A program made the position numbers and the translations under genes. Shown piece after piece: positions 12,001 through 23,960 of a stretch of DNA of 64,000 bases (positions are counted from its first letter, which is position 1; every line of letters starts with the position of its first letter). The notes below the pieces were generated by a model, which ran no database searches, was not told the origin of the DNA, and was given only the letters and a program-made list of their open reading frames with translations. The stretch is from Metridium senile (taxonomy: Eukaryota > Cnidaria > Anthozoa > Actiniaria > Metridiidae), in the NCBI GenBank assembly GCA_949775045.1, contig OX459100.1:18797268-18861267 (forward strand), in the 5' to 3' direction.

Positions 12001-15000
12001 TAAGGGAGGGGTCGGACACTCGTAAATGGCTGTGCGTTGTGGGGAAGCCCACGGGATGGTAGTTGTCCTTACGGCAAGCGTAGGTCAGATCAGTTGATGT
12101 CTTGTAAAACAGTAGCTTATAGTGGGCACCGTACAGAATATCGATGTAATCAAAATAGACGTCCTTCAGACAACCAATGAAATTAGGCGTAGATCTCGAC
12201 CCGTGAAAATCACTTGACAGGCTCCTATCCAGTCCCCCAACATAGACATATTTATCAAGGTCAAGACGGACGAAAGAGCCTGGTGTCGTGGTGGCACGTT
12301 CTTCAGCGTCGAGCGTCAAAATGAGGGTGGTTAGACTGCGATCAAGTTTAACTGTATGCCAGCGGTTATCTGCTAGTTGATCTCCCATGATGACTTGGTG
12401 ACGTCCCGCTATGCTACTGGTGCTCCCCAAGTCAATAGCGAACCTTAAAACACCAATAAATATCGTAAGTCATACAGTGGAACCCCATTAATCCGGCCAC
12501 CGAAGGGATAGCCCAAAGGGGCCGTGTTAACGTGTTAACGTGTTGGTCGTATTAAGCGGGTAAATTTTATAGAAAATATATGGGCATACATTTCGTCAGG
12601 ACCTAAAAAAACTTGCCGCAATAACGGGGTGGCCGTATTAAGGCGGGGTTTCATTGTATATAATATCATACATATTTCAATACAGCTCAAGTTAATACTT
12701 TAATACAATACAGTTACAGTGCGAATCGAAAAACCCTGGGCACCCAGAAATGTTTTTTTTTTAAATATTTGTGGGTGCCCACGGTTTTGTGATTCGCACT
12801 GTAATACTTTTGCATAAATTACGAACGACGACAACGATAATGAATATAAAGAATAGGCATGATGATAAATGTATATGAGGACGACGACAATGTGATGATG
12901 ATGATCAATGATGATGGTGATGGTAAACGTTATGATGAAGATAGTTATGAAGACAATGATGATGATGCTGGTGCTGCTGCTGATGATGCTGGTGCTTTTT
13001 TTTTTTTTTTTAACAAAATTTTATTAAGCAACACATAAAACATTTACAGTAAATGCTGGTGCTGATGATGATGACGATGACGACAAGGACAATGATGATG
13101 ATGATGAAGATGTTGGTGCTGGTGCTGTTGATGATCATCATCATCATAATACGCTCATGATGATGTTGATATAAACGATGGTAGTACCGGTAGTAATGAC
13201 GATGATTATGATGATAAGTGTTGATGATGATGATGATGGTGGCGATGATGATGATGACGATGATAATAAGATGATGGACTAGTGTTGATGATGATGATGG
13301 TGGTGGCGATGATGATGATGATGACGATGATTATAAGGATGATGGACTAGTGTTAATAATGATGACGATGGTGAAAAAAGTAAAACATGACGATGACGAT
13401 CATAAGCAAGATGATACTGACGGAACGAGGATCATTAAGATTTGTTACATAAGTTAAAATAAAAACGTCTTTTATGCAAATAAATCCGATCCAACCATCT
13501 ACATTTATCATGCCAATTTTCTCTTCTTTTGTTATTCCATGAAAGTATTCCGTCTATTGTATTAATGCCGTCCCTTGAGACAGGCTCTGATATTGCTTAT
13601 CGTACAAATGCACCATTTCAAAGAACCGTAGTCTGTTTATAAAGACCATGCTTCATCTTATACTTGAAAAATGGGTTTCTTGGCGATATATTTGATTCAA
13701 TACTCACTGCAGAACATTGTAAGTACATATTCAAGTAGTTTATTATGATATTAAGCTGAAAATTTAGCAATTTATCGTCCAAGTGAGCAGGACAACGGTG
13801 TAAGAGCTATATTGTAGCCAAGCAAACTCGCCCACTGCAGTGAATGCGTTAAGGAATATTCGTTAGAAATGTAACTAGCGAGTAAACTAGTATAGGCTGC
13901 GTCGGTGTTTGATACAAACGATAGGTAATAGAATGAAATTTGTAACACCGTAAAAACTGTTGACTTAACTTTACTGACGTTTCGAGCTTTAGCCCTTTGT
14001 CGGAGTAGCCTTCCGTTAGAAATGATTAGAAGCGAAATGATTAGAATTAGAAGCGAAATGATTAGAAATTATGTTAGAAGCGATAAACAGTTATATTCAA
14101 TCCGTTGATGGTTGTCATCAAAATTTAAGTCTAAGTTTGAGCGGATAAATTGTAATTTGGAGCTACTGAGCCCAAATAATTGTTAAATTGTCGTAACATT
14201 TTCGATTAATGCTCGTAAAAGTTTCGTTAAATCTTCGTGAATCATTTAAAGATATCTAAACGTTTTTCCACAGACGTCGATGTTTTCTTGAACCAACGTT
14301 CTTTAGCTTTCGCACTATGCTCGTAAAACTTTCGTTAAATCTTCGTGAATCATTTTAAAGATATCTAAACGTTTTTCCACAGACATCGATGTTTTCTTGA
14401 ACCAACGTTCTTTAGCTTTCGCACTATGCTCGTAAAAGTTTCGTTAAATCTTCGTGAATCATTTTAAAGATATCTAAACGTTTTCCCCCAGACATCGATG
14501 TTTTCTTGAACCAACGTTCTTTAGCTTTCGCACTATGCTCGTAAAAGTTTCGTTAAATCTTCGGGAATCATTTTAATACTAAATATATTTCCACAGACAT
14601 CGATCTTTTCTTGAAAACGTTCTTTAGCTTTCGCACTATGCTCGTAAAAGTTTCGTTAAATCTTCGGGCATCTTTTAATACTAAATGTATTTCCACACAC
14701 ATCGATGCTTTCTCAGGACCAGCTTGCTTTTAATAGCTTACGCATAAATACTGCTCGTAAAATATTTGCTTAGCATTAATTTTTCCAATGTACATCGATT
14801 GAACCCCGGGGGGGGGGGGGGGGTACTCCCTTTGTCCAAATGGTAGGGGTGATCGGCGGAGATTTTGAAAATGAACCCTAAAAGGTACGCTCAGATACAA
14901 ATAAAGCAGAGTAAAAACGACCCCCCGGGGATTGAACCCTGGAGCACACTTGAACTGTCAAAACTGTTGCGATATTTTCGATCAATGCTCGCGCATTTAG

Positions 15001-18000
15001 TGTATTAAAATCTTCGTTCTAACATATCGTATCGGTGGATAAGCTTTTAAACCAACTTCGTTTAATTTTCGTACGGATTTCGTTTGGCGGACGACAAGAT
15101 CATTCAAAACCTCGATTTTTCCTATTTTCTATCTCAACCATAATCCCTTTCGGTCTTAATAACCTATTTCCACTGCCAACCTTTTCGAACAAGGTGTAAG
15201 GCACCACCTGCATGCTGTAGAAGGCCTTAGGAGATACCCGACCCTATGTAAACACTAATGAATCAGGCCTACTCCGGGTCCTAAAATCGCCGTAATTTTA
15301 GGCGATTTAAGGCGATTTTAGCAAAAAAACTCCTAAAATCTAAGGCGAACTTAGGCGCAAAAAGCTCCTAAAATTTTAGGCGATTTTGAGCGATCTTTAG
15401 TGATCTTATGACCTGTAGTAGGCCTTGAATCGGTATTTAAAATAGGTCTCAATGCACACAACAGTTGGTCAAATGGTATCTCTATATCAGTAGAACTATA
15501 TAAATCACGATTATGATAAACTAGGCCGCTTTTAACGTTATCAATAAATATATCTTAACTCGCACATGGTGAGAAAACCATTGAAGACGACTTTTACAGT
15601 AAAAATAATCAACTGTACACCACGTAAAAAGAGTGCTACTTACTGACGTTACGAATGCTAATGTCTTCCATTTTACAAGTTACCATTTTTACAGTAAGTA
15701 ACACTCTTTTTATGGTGTATAAGTTACCATTTTTACAGCAAGTAACTGGCCTCTCTTTTCAGTGTATAAGTTACCATTTTTACACCAAGTAACCCTCTCC
15801 TTTTTACAGTGTATAAGTTATGATTTTTACAGTAAGTAACAATCTTTTCCACATGCAGTGTATAAGTAACTTTTTTTTAGAGGAACACTATTTTGTGTAC
15901 ACTTTGTATAAAAACCTAGTAAGCAGTATTTTATTTAAATTTTTCTTTTTTTTTCTTTTTCTTTACAAAATACTGTCTATATATTTGAAACAAATTTCAA
16001 AAACTTGTTACAATATTTTTTTAGGGTATATTTGAAGCTGTTTTCAAGTATTACTCTTTAGGAATAAATAAATAACTTTTAGATATGTTGGGATGTGAAA
16101 AAAAGAGAATGTCTTTTCAAGAATTCCCATAAAAATCTTCCTCCTCCGACATTACATTCCTATTACTACAAAATCGATAGAACTATTTGTTTAAATTAGA
16201 TATCTACATCTCTGCATATTCTATCTCCGTCTAACTTTTAGATATGTTGACTGGGCTGTGCAAAGAGAATCCAGTTAACGTTTCGTCAATAATTCCACAG
16301 AAAAATCTTCCTCTTCCAACATTTCATTCCTATGACTACCAAATCGATAGAACTCATTTGTTTAACTTGGATATCTACGTTTCAGCATATTTTATCTCTG
16401 TGTATAACACCATTGAAAGATCAAAGTCATGTCTGATAAGGTTTTCTTTCATGAGTAACAGCGTCCATTAAAGTTCACAATGATAGGGTTACTCGTCTTG
16501 TCAATTTCAATTATGATGGAATCTCAGAGAAATACAAACATTTCCACGTCTAATTCATCAAAACACAAGTTGGAATTATCGTCAACACGTTTGAAAACCG
16601 CCACAATTAGACAAGACAAGCGTCTCAGTTGAAAAACTACAGGAGATAAGAAGAAAAATAACAATTTCTTTCTCAACATAACAATTGTTGAAATTAAATT
16701 GACGTCATAGAACATGTACATTACTTCGAATTGTTGATCAAAAGTTTCGATTTTTTTTTTAAGTTTATGGAATCATTGATCAAAAAGTTTCGAATTTTCT
16801 TATAAGTTTTTTGGAAACACTGATAAGTAGCTTCCAATTTGTTCTGGCAAATTTGATGTGTAATCATTGATTAAAAACCTTCGAATTTGTTTACGTAGAA
16901 CCTAAAGCAATCTAAAGACGAAAAACTGTTTTTAATTTTTCAAAACTAATAAACCTTGAACTTGGAAACTACCACAAAACTTGTACATTTCTTGGAATCA
17001 TTGATCAAAAACCTTCCAAATTGTTCTCGTATTCGATTTGGCAAGACAATTATCCAGTATTTCGTGTATAAAGCCACAGTCTGGGTAGCAAGTAAATTGT
17101 AATTGCTATGATCTGTAGAATTACTGCAAATCTCATCCGCATCACGAGAAATTCGGCAATGTTATTTGTTAAAGGGCGAAACACTTCAAAACAAAAGCTT
17201 CCATTCTGTCTACGATTGCTAGGACCAGCTTGAGCGCTAATTAATTCTATAGCGTTGTTTCGCCTTTGTTTTCATGTACTGGTTTGATTTTAGAATCAAC
17301 AATTTGTTTCTTGGGAGATATTGTCCCGTGAATTATTAATGGTATCATGCATATATGGTTTTTATAAGCGAGTAACTCTATATGCAAACCATTATGATAT
17401 TCGTCTCTGTTTCACGCTCTTTGCGGGTGAACCTCAAAGAAATCTTAACAACCTCAAAGTCTTTTCGATGGTTTTCAAAAGGAGGTTTTTCACTAGAGAG
17501 TATTTTGAAGGCCGGCTGAAGAGTTTCCATTGTTGAGTTGTAATTGAAAAATTATTGACATCCTCTCCACACTCGTTCGCTCGTTATAAAACGACTAAAA
17601 CACTTGTAATATAAACAACACACTCGCCATGACTTAAGTTTAGGATCTTTTGTTTTCAGATCGATGATGAAAAGCAACAAAACTCCGATACAGAGGGGGA
17701 CATTTTTTTTTTAAAGTTTTTCTCACGCTCAATTACATCTATTACCACCGAAATTCCTTGTGGAAAGTTTCGTACAACTGACGGGTTTTCTTTAAATAAA
17801 GAGCATTTCACTTCAGTTTCGAAAATACTCTACTTTTCATATTGGATTTTGCGGTAGATGGTTTTTGTTTATCAATGTTTTCGTTTTTTGGAGAAAACTT
17901 TCATGTAACCTGAGAAGATGTAGTTTTCATTCAAATGTAATTCGCCAAAATAAACATTGATAAGTATCTAAAAAACCTTTTACGTTAAACCAAAACATAT

Positions 18001-18998
18001 GTCCTTCGAAAAACAACACTTTCTTGAACGTTTAGAGAAACGAGTTTGCAAATCGTCCAGTTTTTCTACTATACCAGTTTCGTAAATATACTTATCATTA
18101 AACTTCAGGTAATTTTGTAATATTGGGTGAGGGAAGCGGGCAGTTTTATTCTACGTTTTTATTTGTCTGGAAAATTAGTTATTATTTCATTTACTCTTCT
18201 AGAAAAGCTATTTATTTTGTAAGTTTCGATTGAATGTGACTAATTTAACTAGATTTGAAAGTATTACATTTTGATCCTTCCGATTTTAAAGAGCTGTTAA
18301 TCAACTAATTAGTTACAACCGAGTTGGATGTGATTCGCGTCGGCCGAAACTCTTTCCAACAAAACTTACCCTACGCTCTTAAATCTTTTGAAAATATGAT
18401 GTTTTGTGAATGGAAGTGTGGTTTCAAATATTGCAGTTGTATGCTAAATGAGATGTTTGTGTATGTAAGAGTTTAGAGCTAGCAACACCTTCGCACAAGC
18501 CGTTGTTTTGTCTTGTTTTGTGTGTGTGAAAATCCGTGCTAATTGTACTTCTATTATGTGAAATTGTCAAGAAAGTTATCTATCTTTTGTAAATGACCTT
18601 GCTGAGTCCACACAATGGGTATTTTTTATATGTCCATTGTGTTTTTATCGTTTTTAAAACTACTTTTAGTTCTAGTTATTTTCACATGCTTATACTACAA
18701 GCTAACCACTTGCTCGCGCGCTCGCTCGCTCGCAAACATACCTCAACTTTCCTTGGATTAACTCCAAAGTTATGAAATCACCTTGGGTCCCACTGCTATA
18801 AATAAGCATCCCTGACGGATGGAAAGTCTTGAACTGAAGTGAAATATGGTTTGTCTCAGCTGATATGCGATTGGTGCGAACGTCGTAAGAGATGAACTGA
18901 GGTCCATTGAACTCCACATCGACGCCAACCGCCGTTGAGAATACTTCAAACACGTTCAAACTAAGTAAAAGCAAGCTGAAAATCCACGGTGAAGTCAT
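8135..18998 (-). CDS. Gene B: contactin-associated-protein-like receptor, four exons, 894 aa
   Basis: Exons are 18998-18742, 12443-11288, 10172-9830 and 9063-8135; phases are 2, 0 and 1, and the total length is 895 codons including stop. The protein has a signal peptide (1 to about 24), laminin-G domain 1 (about 25-209), laminin-G 2 (about 220-376), one EGF domain (six Cys, 382-414), a fibrinogen-C-like domain (about 423-617), a Ser/Thr/Pro-rich stalk (about 635-780), a transmembrane helix (about 785-807) and an 87-residue tail. The order resembles part of the neurexin-IV/Caspr family, which mediates cell adhesion and junction organisation. The tail ends in SNI, which fits a class I PDZ ligand. 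The ATG at 18998 is preferred because it opens directly into the signal peptide. Gene A is its tandem paralog. The exact orthologue is not assigned. Confidence 0.85.
9352..9426. repeat. Hairpin with GGGCCCT arms in gene B intron 3
   Basis: AACCTCGTTCCCAGGGCCCT is inverted as AGGGCCCTGGGAACGAGTT. It resembles the hairpin at 4973-5025. Confidence 0.65.
9545..9633. repeat. Short inverted repeat in gene B intron 3
   Basis: AGTCTGCCCCACAGCTGTGTTTAG is inverted with mismatches as CTAAACACGGCTGCGGGGGAGACT. Confidence 0.6.
9661..9811. mobile_element. Hairpin MITE in gene B intron 3, next to exon 3
   Basis: GCGTTCTTTTGG...TCGGGTTTTGG and its inversion end 19 bp before the exon 3 splice donor. It is related to the inner arms of the element at 4207-4647. 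Confidence 0.65.
9830..10172 (-). CDS. Gene B exon 3: fibrinogen-C-like core
   Basis: The acceptor is TCTCAACAG|AAAAAG (phase 0) and the donor GCAG|GTAACT (phase 1), giving 114 codons plus one base. Residues include CRQHIRFNC, VHSYWGGA, CACG and LCNCD, matching gene A's [21 protein letters not shown] and LCNCD. This is the Cys-rich fibrinogen-like module seen in Caspr-type proteins. Confidence 0.88.
10206..10371. mobile_element. Palindromic MITE in gene B intron 2
   Basis: ACGAATTAGGTTGTCTCTAA is inverted at the right end as GAGACAACCTAATTCGT; the centre carries GATGAAGGCTAAAGATTTAGCCGAAACG, a motif like that of the family at 20309-20474. Confidence 0.7.
10422..10466. repeat. (CAA)n/(CAG)n microsatellite
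   Basis: About 15 CAA/CAG triplets lie in gene B intron 2. Confidence 0.85.
10771..10914. mobile_element. Near-perfect palindromic MITE in gene B intron 2
   Basis: The left arm ACGTATATTTCGATAGCGTG plus CTACAGCCCGTGGAATCTGT is inverted at the right with almost no mismatches, around the centre TTTCAATATTGAAA. Confidence 0.8.
11018..11280. repeat. 12-bp minisatellite abutting the gene B exon 2 splice donor
   Basis: About 21 copies of GTTAGTGGTGCC and close variants are present. On the gene's strand the array starts only a few bases after the donor (ATG|GTAGGT) and is the first part of intron 2. Because 12 is a multiple of 3, all frames stay open, which explains the apparent long frames on both strands. 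Read in frame with exon 2 it would give TTNS/TTNG repeats. Confidence 0.9.
11288..12443 (-). CDS. Gene B exon 2: laminin-G 1 (rest), laminin-G 2, EGF, start of fibrinogen-like
   Basis: The acceptor is GTGTTTTAAG|GTTCGC, and its first base completes Arg86 with the AG left by exon 1 (GKLR|FAIDLG). It ends at AAAATG|GTAGGT, phase 0. Residues NRWHTVKLDR, FIGCLKDVYF, GMWHD and FIGCMHNIKV are laminin-G landmarks; CYPNPCLNGG to NYCE is EGF; ATCADYKALG starts the fibrinogen-like part. Confidence 0.9.
12475..12657. mobile_element. pogo/Tigger-type MITE just upstream of gene B exon 2
   Basis: Ends CAGTGGAACCCC and GGGGTTTCATTG form terminal inverted repeats, flanked by TA on both sides. Inside, GGCCACCG is inverted as GGTGGCCGTATTAA. 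It lies about 31 bp upstream of the exon 2 acceptor on the gene's strand. Confidence 0.7.
12714..12804. mobile_element. Hairpin MITE, family 3, copy 1
   Basis: TTACAGTGCGAATCGAAAAA..GGGCACCCAGAAAT is inverted and ends GATTCGCACTGTAA. A second, longer copy is at 22784-23004. Confidence 0.8.
12860..13400. repeat. GATGAT/GCTGGT microsatellite region
   Basis: Long impure runs of GAT, GGT and GAC triplets lie in gene B intron 1 and are interrupted by a retroposed fragment at 12997-13052. Confidence 0.85.
12997..13052 (-). mobile_element. Tiny retroposed 3' end with poly(A), inserted in the microsatellite
   Basis: On the minus strand this reads as about 40 bp ending CTTAATAAAATTTTGTT, then about 15 A. 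It carries a poly(A) signal upstream of the A tail and is flanked by an 11-bp direct repeat ATGCTGGTGCT (12986-12996 and 13053-13063). The repeat lies in a microsatellite, so the duplication could be partly fortuitous. The source transcript is unknown. Confidence 0.6.
13876..14005. mobile_element. Interspersed element, family 4, copy in gene B intron 1
   Basis: It begins AGCGAGTAAACTAGTATAGGC and continues GCGTCGGTGTTTGATA, AAATTTGTAACACCGTAAAAA and TTTACTGACGTTTCGAGCTTT. Copies or parts recur at 2930-3030, 20309-20474 and 62400-62572. Confidence 0.7.
14211..14770. repeat. Tandem repeat of about 108 bp, five units
   Basis: GCTCGTAAAA starts units at about 14211, 14319, 14428, 14537, 14640 and 14753. 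Each unit carries TTCGTTAAATCTTCG, ACATCGATGTTTTCTTGA and CGTTCTTTAGCTTTCGCAC. The rightmost units are the most diverged. Confidence 0.85.
14795..14943. repeat. G-run with flanking inverted repeat
   Basis: ATTGAACCCCGG with a 16-base G run (14808-14823) is paired with CCCCCCGGGGATTGAACCC at the right. The interior (ACTCCCTTTGTCC, GACCCTAAAAGG-like) resembles 57285-57545. Confidence 0.55.
15560..15870. repeat. Clustered repeats of GTTACCATTTTTACAGTAAGTAAC
   Basis: Four or five copies of this near-palindrome occur at 40-50 bp spacing in gene B intron 1. Confidence 0.65.
16074..16399. repeat. Tandem duplication of about 160 bp
   Basis: Two diverged copies start TAACTTTTAGATATGTTG at about 16074 and 16232 and share AAAATCTTCCTC and ATCGATAGAACT. 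Confidence 0.7.
16400..18741. other. Rest of gene B intron 1; nothing recognised
   Basis: AT-rich sequence with T-rich runs. No exon-like open frame with splice sites was found, but short exons cannot be excluded. Confidence 0.4.
18742..18998 (-). CDS. Gene B exon 1: signal peptide and start of laminin-G 1
   Basis: The ATG at 18998 opens MTSPWIFSLLLLSLNVFEVF, a typical signal peptide, followed by FNGPQFISYDV and HISLQFKTFHPSGMLIYS, the start of a laminin-G fold. The donor is TTGAG|GTATGT (phase 2). The frame stays open upstream to a GTG, but ATG is preferred. Confidence 0.88.
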
Positions 18999-20308
18999 CT
19001 TGCACCCTAACACCCTGCAGTATGCTCTCTGGTGTATGACGGTGTGTTTTGATATGAGCTTGTATCGTCGTCTTATCCGTAAATATGATAACTGGGGCTT
19101 GCAACGATCTGCTCTCGCTAATTATCTCGTTTCTGCACACAATCCAATTACTCTCAAATACACCAACATTACGACAATACAACTGCCACCTGATTGGCTC
19201 ATTTACGAAATCCACTGTAAAAACCAACCAATCAAAACCATCGTCTAATATCGGTAAAATAAACGCGATTTATTACAAGAGCAAATTTTGCTTGACATAA
19301 TGTGGCTTGTGCGGTCGAAATAAAAATAATATGTACTAGTCTAAAAGCATGGAACACTAGAAATCCTCAACTATTGTCAATATTGCTATTTCAAGCACTC
19401 ACGAGAGTTTGTTCAAAAGTAATTGTTATTTAAGGTGGATAATTTGCTTATCACACTTATACAAGTAACACACGCTTCGAGGATTTAAATAGACACCTGT
19501 CCTTAAACATGAACTGTTAGCGCTTCTTCTTGTGCTGGTCTTTGTGTAAGGTACTTAAACTAAATGTACTTTAAAACAATGGAGAGAAAAATAAACCTCC
19601 AATGTTACTCTTATTTTGCTCAAAGTTCCAACCAGAGAATAGAGTGTCCTGTACAACTAAAAACTTTCGATACTAAAGCCTACCTAGAAGTATCTCTTTT
19701 GGTTTATTTGATTAATACTTATTCTTTTGTCTCTTTTTATTATTATTTCCACAATTGTAGTAGTCGTTATAGACATGTAGTTATTTTATATGAGTAGTAT
19801 TCACGGGGGGTCGGCACGTGACCACACAGCTGTCTCGTATTAACATTGGACATTTGTTCAATGAATCGTAGGACTTACAATCCCAACACACATATATTTA
19901 TGTATAATATGTATATTACTAAATAAAGAAAACAAATTAATTATTTTCTGTCATAGATATAAGTATTTTCTTCGAAATCTTGTAGTTTAAGGAAAGGTTT
20001 CTTTGTGTAAGAAACGGCGTTTTTGTTTCGATTCGAAATTTTCTTTCAAGCAATTTTCTCATTAGGCTGTTTGCAAACATTATATAAACTTTTCATACTC
20101 TAAGCCAAATTAAATTAATTATTCTACATTAATGATAGATTATTGTTCTCTAGTCTTTGCAATTAGTAGTTGTATAGTGAGTTTTCTGGGCTGAAAAAAC
20201 TGTTAATTCTCAGTACCTGCAAAATTGTGAACATTTTATAGCTTTGTAAATACTCTCTGACTAATCAAATTAATTACTCTACATCGACGATATCAAATTA
20301 GATGGAAA

Positions 20309-20474
20309 CTATAGCGAGTAAACTAGTATAGGCTGCGTCGGTGTTTGATATAAACGAGTAGCCGAATATAATGAAATTTGTAACACCGTAAAAAATGTTA
20401 ACTTAACTTTACTGACGTTTCGAGCTTTTTACTCCGACGAAGGGCTAAAGCTCGAAACGTCAGTAAAGTTAAGA
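20309..20474. mobile_element. Interspersed element, family 4, with 3' palindrome
   Basis: It starts CTATAGCGAGTAAACTAGTA and ends in a palindrome (about 20398-20473), where CTTTACTGACGTTTCGAGCTT is inverted as AAGCTCGAAACGTCAGTAAAG around TCCGACGAAGGG. Confidence 0.75.
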
Positions 20475-21535
20475 TATAAAAGTAGATTAACTCACCAATA
20501 AATATATTTAAGTAAAGAGTTTTATACGGTTAAGATAAAAAACATGGTTTTGTTCATGTGTTTGGGGCAATTTTGTAATTAACCTGTTTGCAAACAGTAT
20601 GTCCACTCTGTTTGAATATGGACTCGTGTCAAGGTGATAATGAGGAGAATCATTTAAAGAAAGCAAACTCACAATAAACATACTTAAGTTGGACAAAAAG
20701 AGTATTTGTGTCATCGTTCAAAGCATAATAGCTCTTGAAACAGCTAGTCACGTTTATAAATATCAGAAATCAAGCAGAAATCGCGGACAAACTTGGAAAA
20801 ATCACGGAAAAATGATCAGAAATGAACCTAGGAAAAGCTATAAGAAATTAATTGAAAATTTTCTTCTCTCCAAAATTTCAAAAGGCTTTCAATTTGGATT
20901 TATAAAGATATAGTTACGTAGTTCCACAATTAGTGAGGCGGAAAAAGTGTTGTTTTCACGAATGAAAAATGTTATAATAAAAATGTTTTCCACAAGTTAT
21001 AATTACAAACTTTTTCAAAATTTATATGTACAATATGCTTCGTAGAAAAAAAACTTCATTTTTGAAAGTTTGTTTAAATTAGATTTCCTTAGTTCTATTC
21101 AAACTTTTATTTGATTTACATGCTCCGTTTGTATGTGTATTATATTGTACTTTCTCAAGTTTTATCAGTAGCTTTTTCCAGCTCCAAAGTCATTCAACTT
21201 TATGATACAAGTACTAAAGTCAAATTTCAAAATGTTTAGTGATACTATTGAGGTTCCGATGTGATATGTTCAAAAAGTTGTAATTATTATCTTGAGACAT
21301 CTTGCACAGAATAACAACAAAGACGGACCAAATCCATAAAAACATGAATAAGTTATGTTTAGATAGACTATTTTAATGTAATGTCAGACCATTGGTAATT
21401 TGGTTGTCGATTGGTATCTCGCTAAGTAACGGCAGTTTTTGTACGCTGTTGCCACCTTGTAATGATAACACAGAAAAAAAAAAACTTCTCTTTTCTTGAC
21501 TTCTTTTCCCCCTTAACTTTCCTTGTAACATTTGC

Positions 21536-21925
21536 ATTTCACATGGTCCCAATGCACTTTACAATTAACTATAATTCAGTATGTAATGTGTGCTTATATA
21601 GCGTATTTCACATCGTCTCAATGCACTTTTAATTACAATTTCCTATCATTTACTAGTATGTAATGTGTGCTTATATTGCGCATTTCACATCGCCCCAATG
21701 CGAGTTTACAATTAACTATCATTTACTATGTAATGTGTGCTTATATAGCGCATTTCACATCGCCCCAATGCGAGTTTACAATTAACTATCATTTACTATG
21801 TAATGTGTGCTTATATAGCGCATTTCACTTCGCGCTAATGCACTTTACAATTAACTATCATTTACTATGTAATGTGTGCTTATATAGCGCATTTCACTTC
21901 GCGCTAATGCACTTAACAATCTACT
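21536..21925. repeat. Tandem repeat of about 70-77 bp, five units
   Basis: TATGTAATGTGTGCTTATAT begins units at about 21580, 21657, 21727, 21797 and 21866; each continues GCGCATTTCAC..CAATGC and ATTAACTATCATTTAC. Confidence 0.85.
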
Positions 21926-22249
21926 ATTTTTAAAAATATTACGCGGTTCTGTTCGCGTGATTCTGTTGTATCATCTAATGATTCTATTGGTAGATAATTG
22001 TTATACTTTCATCTAAAAACCGTTCCATTATCTTTAACTGTTCTGAGTTCCATTAACTTCTTACAACAATGGCCAGCTTGCTTGTCATGCATTTTGGTTT
22101 GTTTTTGCCGCTGAGTTAACCAAACGTGGGCGCAAATATCATAAACCAACCACACATCCGAATAAATAGGCGCCATTTTGTATCGCGACCGACATCTCGA
22201 CCAAGAAGGGGAACTGTTTTTCATTGTGTAATAACAACTATGCGTTTTT

Positions 22250-22740
22250 CATCATCAATAAATGTGTTTATTTATTTCTCCATTTATTCATTAATTGATC
22301 CATATATTTTTAATTTTCCGTTTATTATTGATTAATAAGTCTTAATGGATCAATTCACACATTCATTAATTTTTCCATTTGCTGTTAAATTATTTATCTC
22401 TTCGTTATTCATCCATTTATTCACTGATCCGTTTATTTATTTAATTAATTATATATTTATCCATTCATTTATTCATCTATTATCCATCATGAATTTATTA
22501 AATGATCAGTTAATTCTTTCATTTATCAATTCGTTTATTAATCCCATTTATTCATTCATTTATTCGTACATAAATTTATTCAATGATAAGTTAATTCTTT
22601 CATTTATTCATTCATTTATTAATCCATTTATTCATTCCATTATTCATCCATAAATTTATAAACTGATCCGTTAATTCTTTCATTTATTCATTAATCCATT
22701 TAATCATCCACTTATTCATCCATCTATTATTCATATTTTT
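22250..22740. repeat. ATTTATTCATTC low-complexity tract
   Basis: Impure tetranucleotide-type repeat (TTTATTCA and relatives). The long open frame across it has only repeat composition. Confidence 0.8.
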
Positions 22741-22783
22741 ACTCACAAATCAATAACATCAATGTATCTGTCTATGTACAGCA

Positions 22784-23004
22784 TTACAGTGCGAATCAAA
22801 AAACCATGGGCACTCAGAAATATTTTAGAAATCGTTTATTGTTCGTTGAACAACTCACAAACAACTCTAACTACAAAAGGTTTATCATACTACTTATCAG
22901 TCAAACTTCTTGCGGTGATATAGTTGTTTCTGAGTTGTTCAACGAATAATAAACGATTTCTAAAATATTTCTGGGTGCCCACGGTTTTTTGATTCGCACT
23001 GTAA
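22784..23004. mobile_element. Hairpin MITE, family 3, copy 2
   Basis: Same ends as 12714-12804 (TTACAGTGCGAATC..GATTCGCACTGTAA), with longer inner arms around TTCGTTGAACAACTCA. Confidence 0.8.
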
Positions 23005-23331
23005 TCAGTAATATATATAGTGATGAGATTTGTGTTTTTTTAGCTTTATTCTGCAAGTATAATTAAATTTTAGCTGATAAAACAACAATTTGGCAGCAAG
23101 ATCACGATAACACAGGATACAAAAATCTGAGGTTATATTATAACTCAGCTTAATCGTATACAAAAATCCTGTGAACTCAGAGATATCGACTGTAGATTGT
23201 CGTGAAAACGGTATTCGCTGCCGTCAATTAAAACTAGTGTTAGTCTGTCAATGCTGACTCTGAAGTAAAGCTAGAATATTTGTATTTTTCATCTTCATGG
23301 TTTGTGCGTTCATCTAATATAGTTAATCACA

Positions 23332-23563
23332 TACACCTACTTGCAGTAAGGTTGTCATACAAAATAGAACATTTGTCACAAAGAAAATAGAACATTTGTG
23401 ATTTAGTGCGAAAGTCATTAATTAAAAGACAAAAGAGAGAGTTGAGCTTGAGTGATCTTCTTTTGTCTTTTAATCAATTCCTATCGTACTAAATCACAAA
23501 TGTTCTATTTTCTTTATAACAAATGTATATTTTTGTATGACAACCTTACTGCAAGTAGGTGTA
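23332..23563. mobile_element. Hairpin MITE, family 5, copy 1
   Basis: TACACCTACTTGCAGTAAGG is inverted as CCTTACTGCAAGTAGGTGTA. The paralogous copy is at 28067-28255. Confidence 0.8.
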
Positions 23564-23828
23564 CCAATGAGTTTATTGTGTTTAACTTTTTTTTTACATC
23601 TATTTGCAAGAACGTTGTCATATATAAATATAACAAATACAAAATAGAAATGATTTCGTTGGTTTTATAAATGGTTACATACTGCGTACTGAATATTGCA
23701 TTTTTCAAAAATGTTTATCTTTAATTTCAATTTAAAGCAGTGATGTTAATGCAAGTTTTACACGAATATCATCAATTCTTTTTGCTTATATTAAAATTCA
23801 TTACATGAAAACTAATTGAATAGGACTT

Positions 23829-23960
23829 AAGGGATGTTTATATGGTGGCGAGTTCGTTGTTCCTGCTAGCCCGGGATAACTCTATTGTTTTGTGTTCCCG
23901 GGGAATTCAAGACAATAGAGTTATCCCGGCGACAACTCACTTCCATATAAACAGCCCCTT
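23829..23960. mobile_element. Palindromic MITE, family 2, copy 2
   Basis: GATGTTTATATGG..GCGAGTT..CCCGGGATAACTC is inverted and ends CCATATAAACAGCCCC. It matches 6759-6893. Confidence 0.8.

Noticed and set aside
14211..14770. Regular repeats considered as a CRISPR-like array
   Set aside because: Units are contiguous tandem repeats without unique spacers, and the locus lies in an animal intron.
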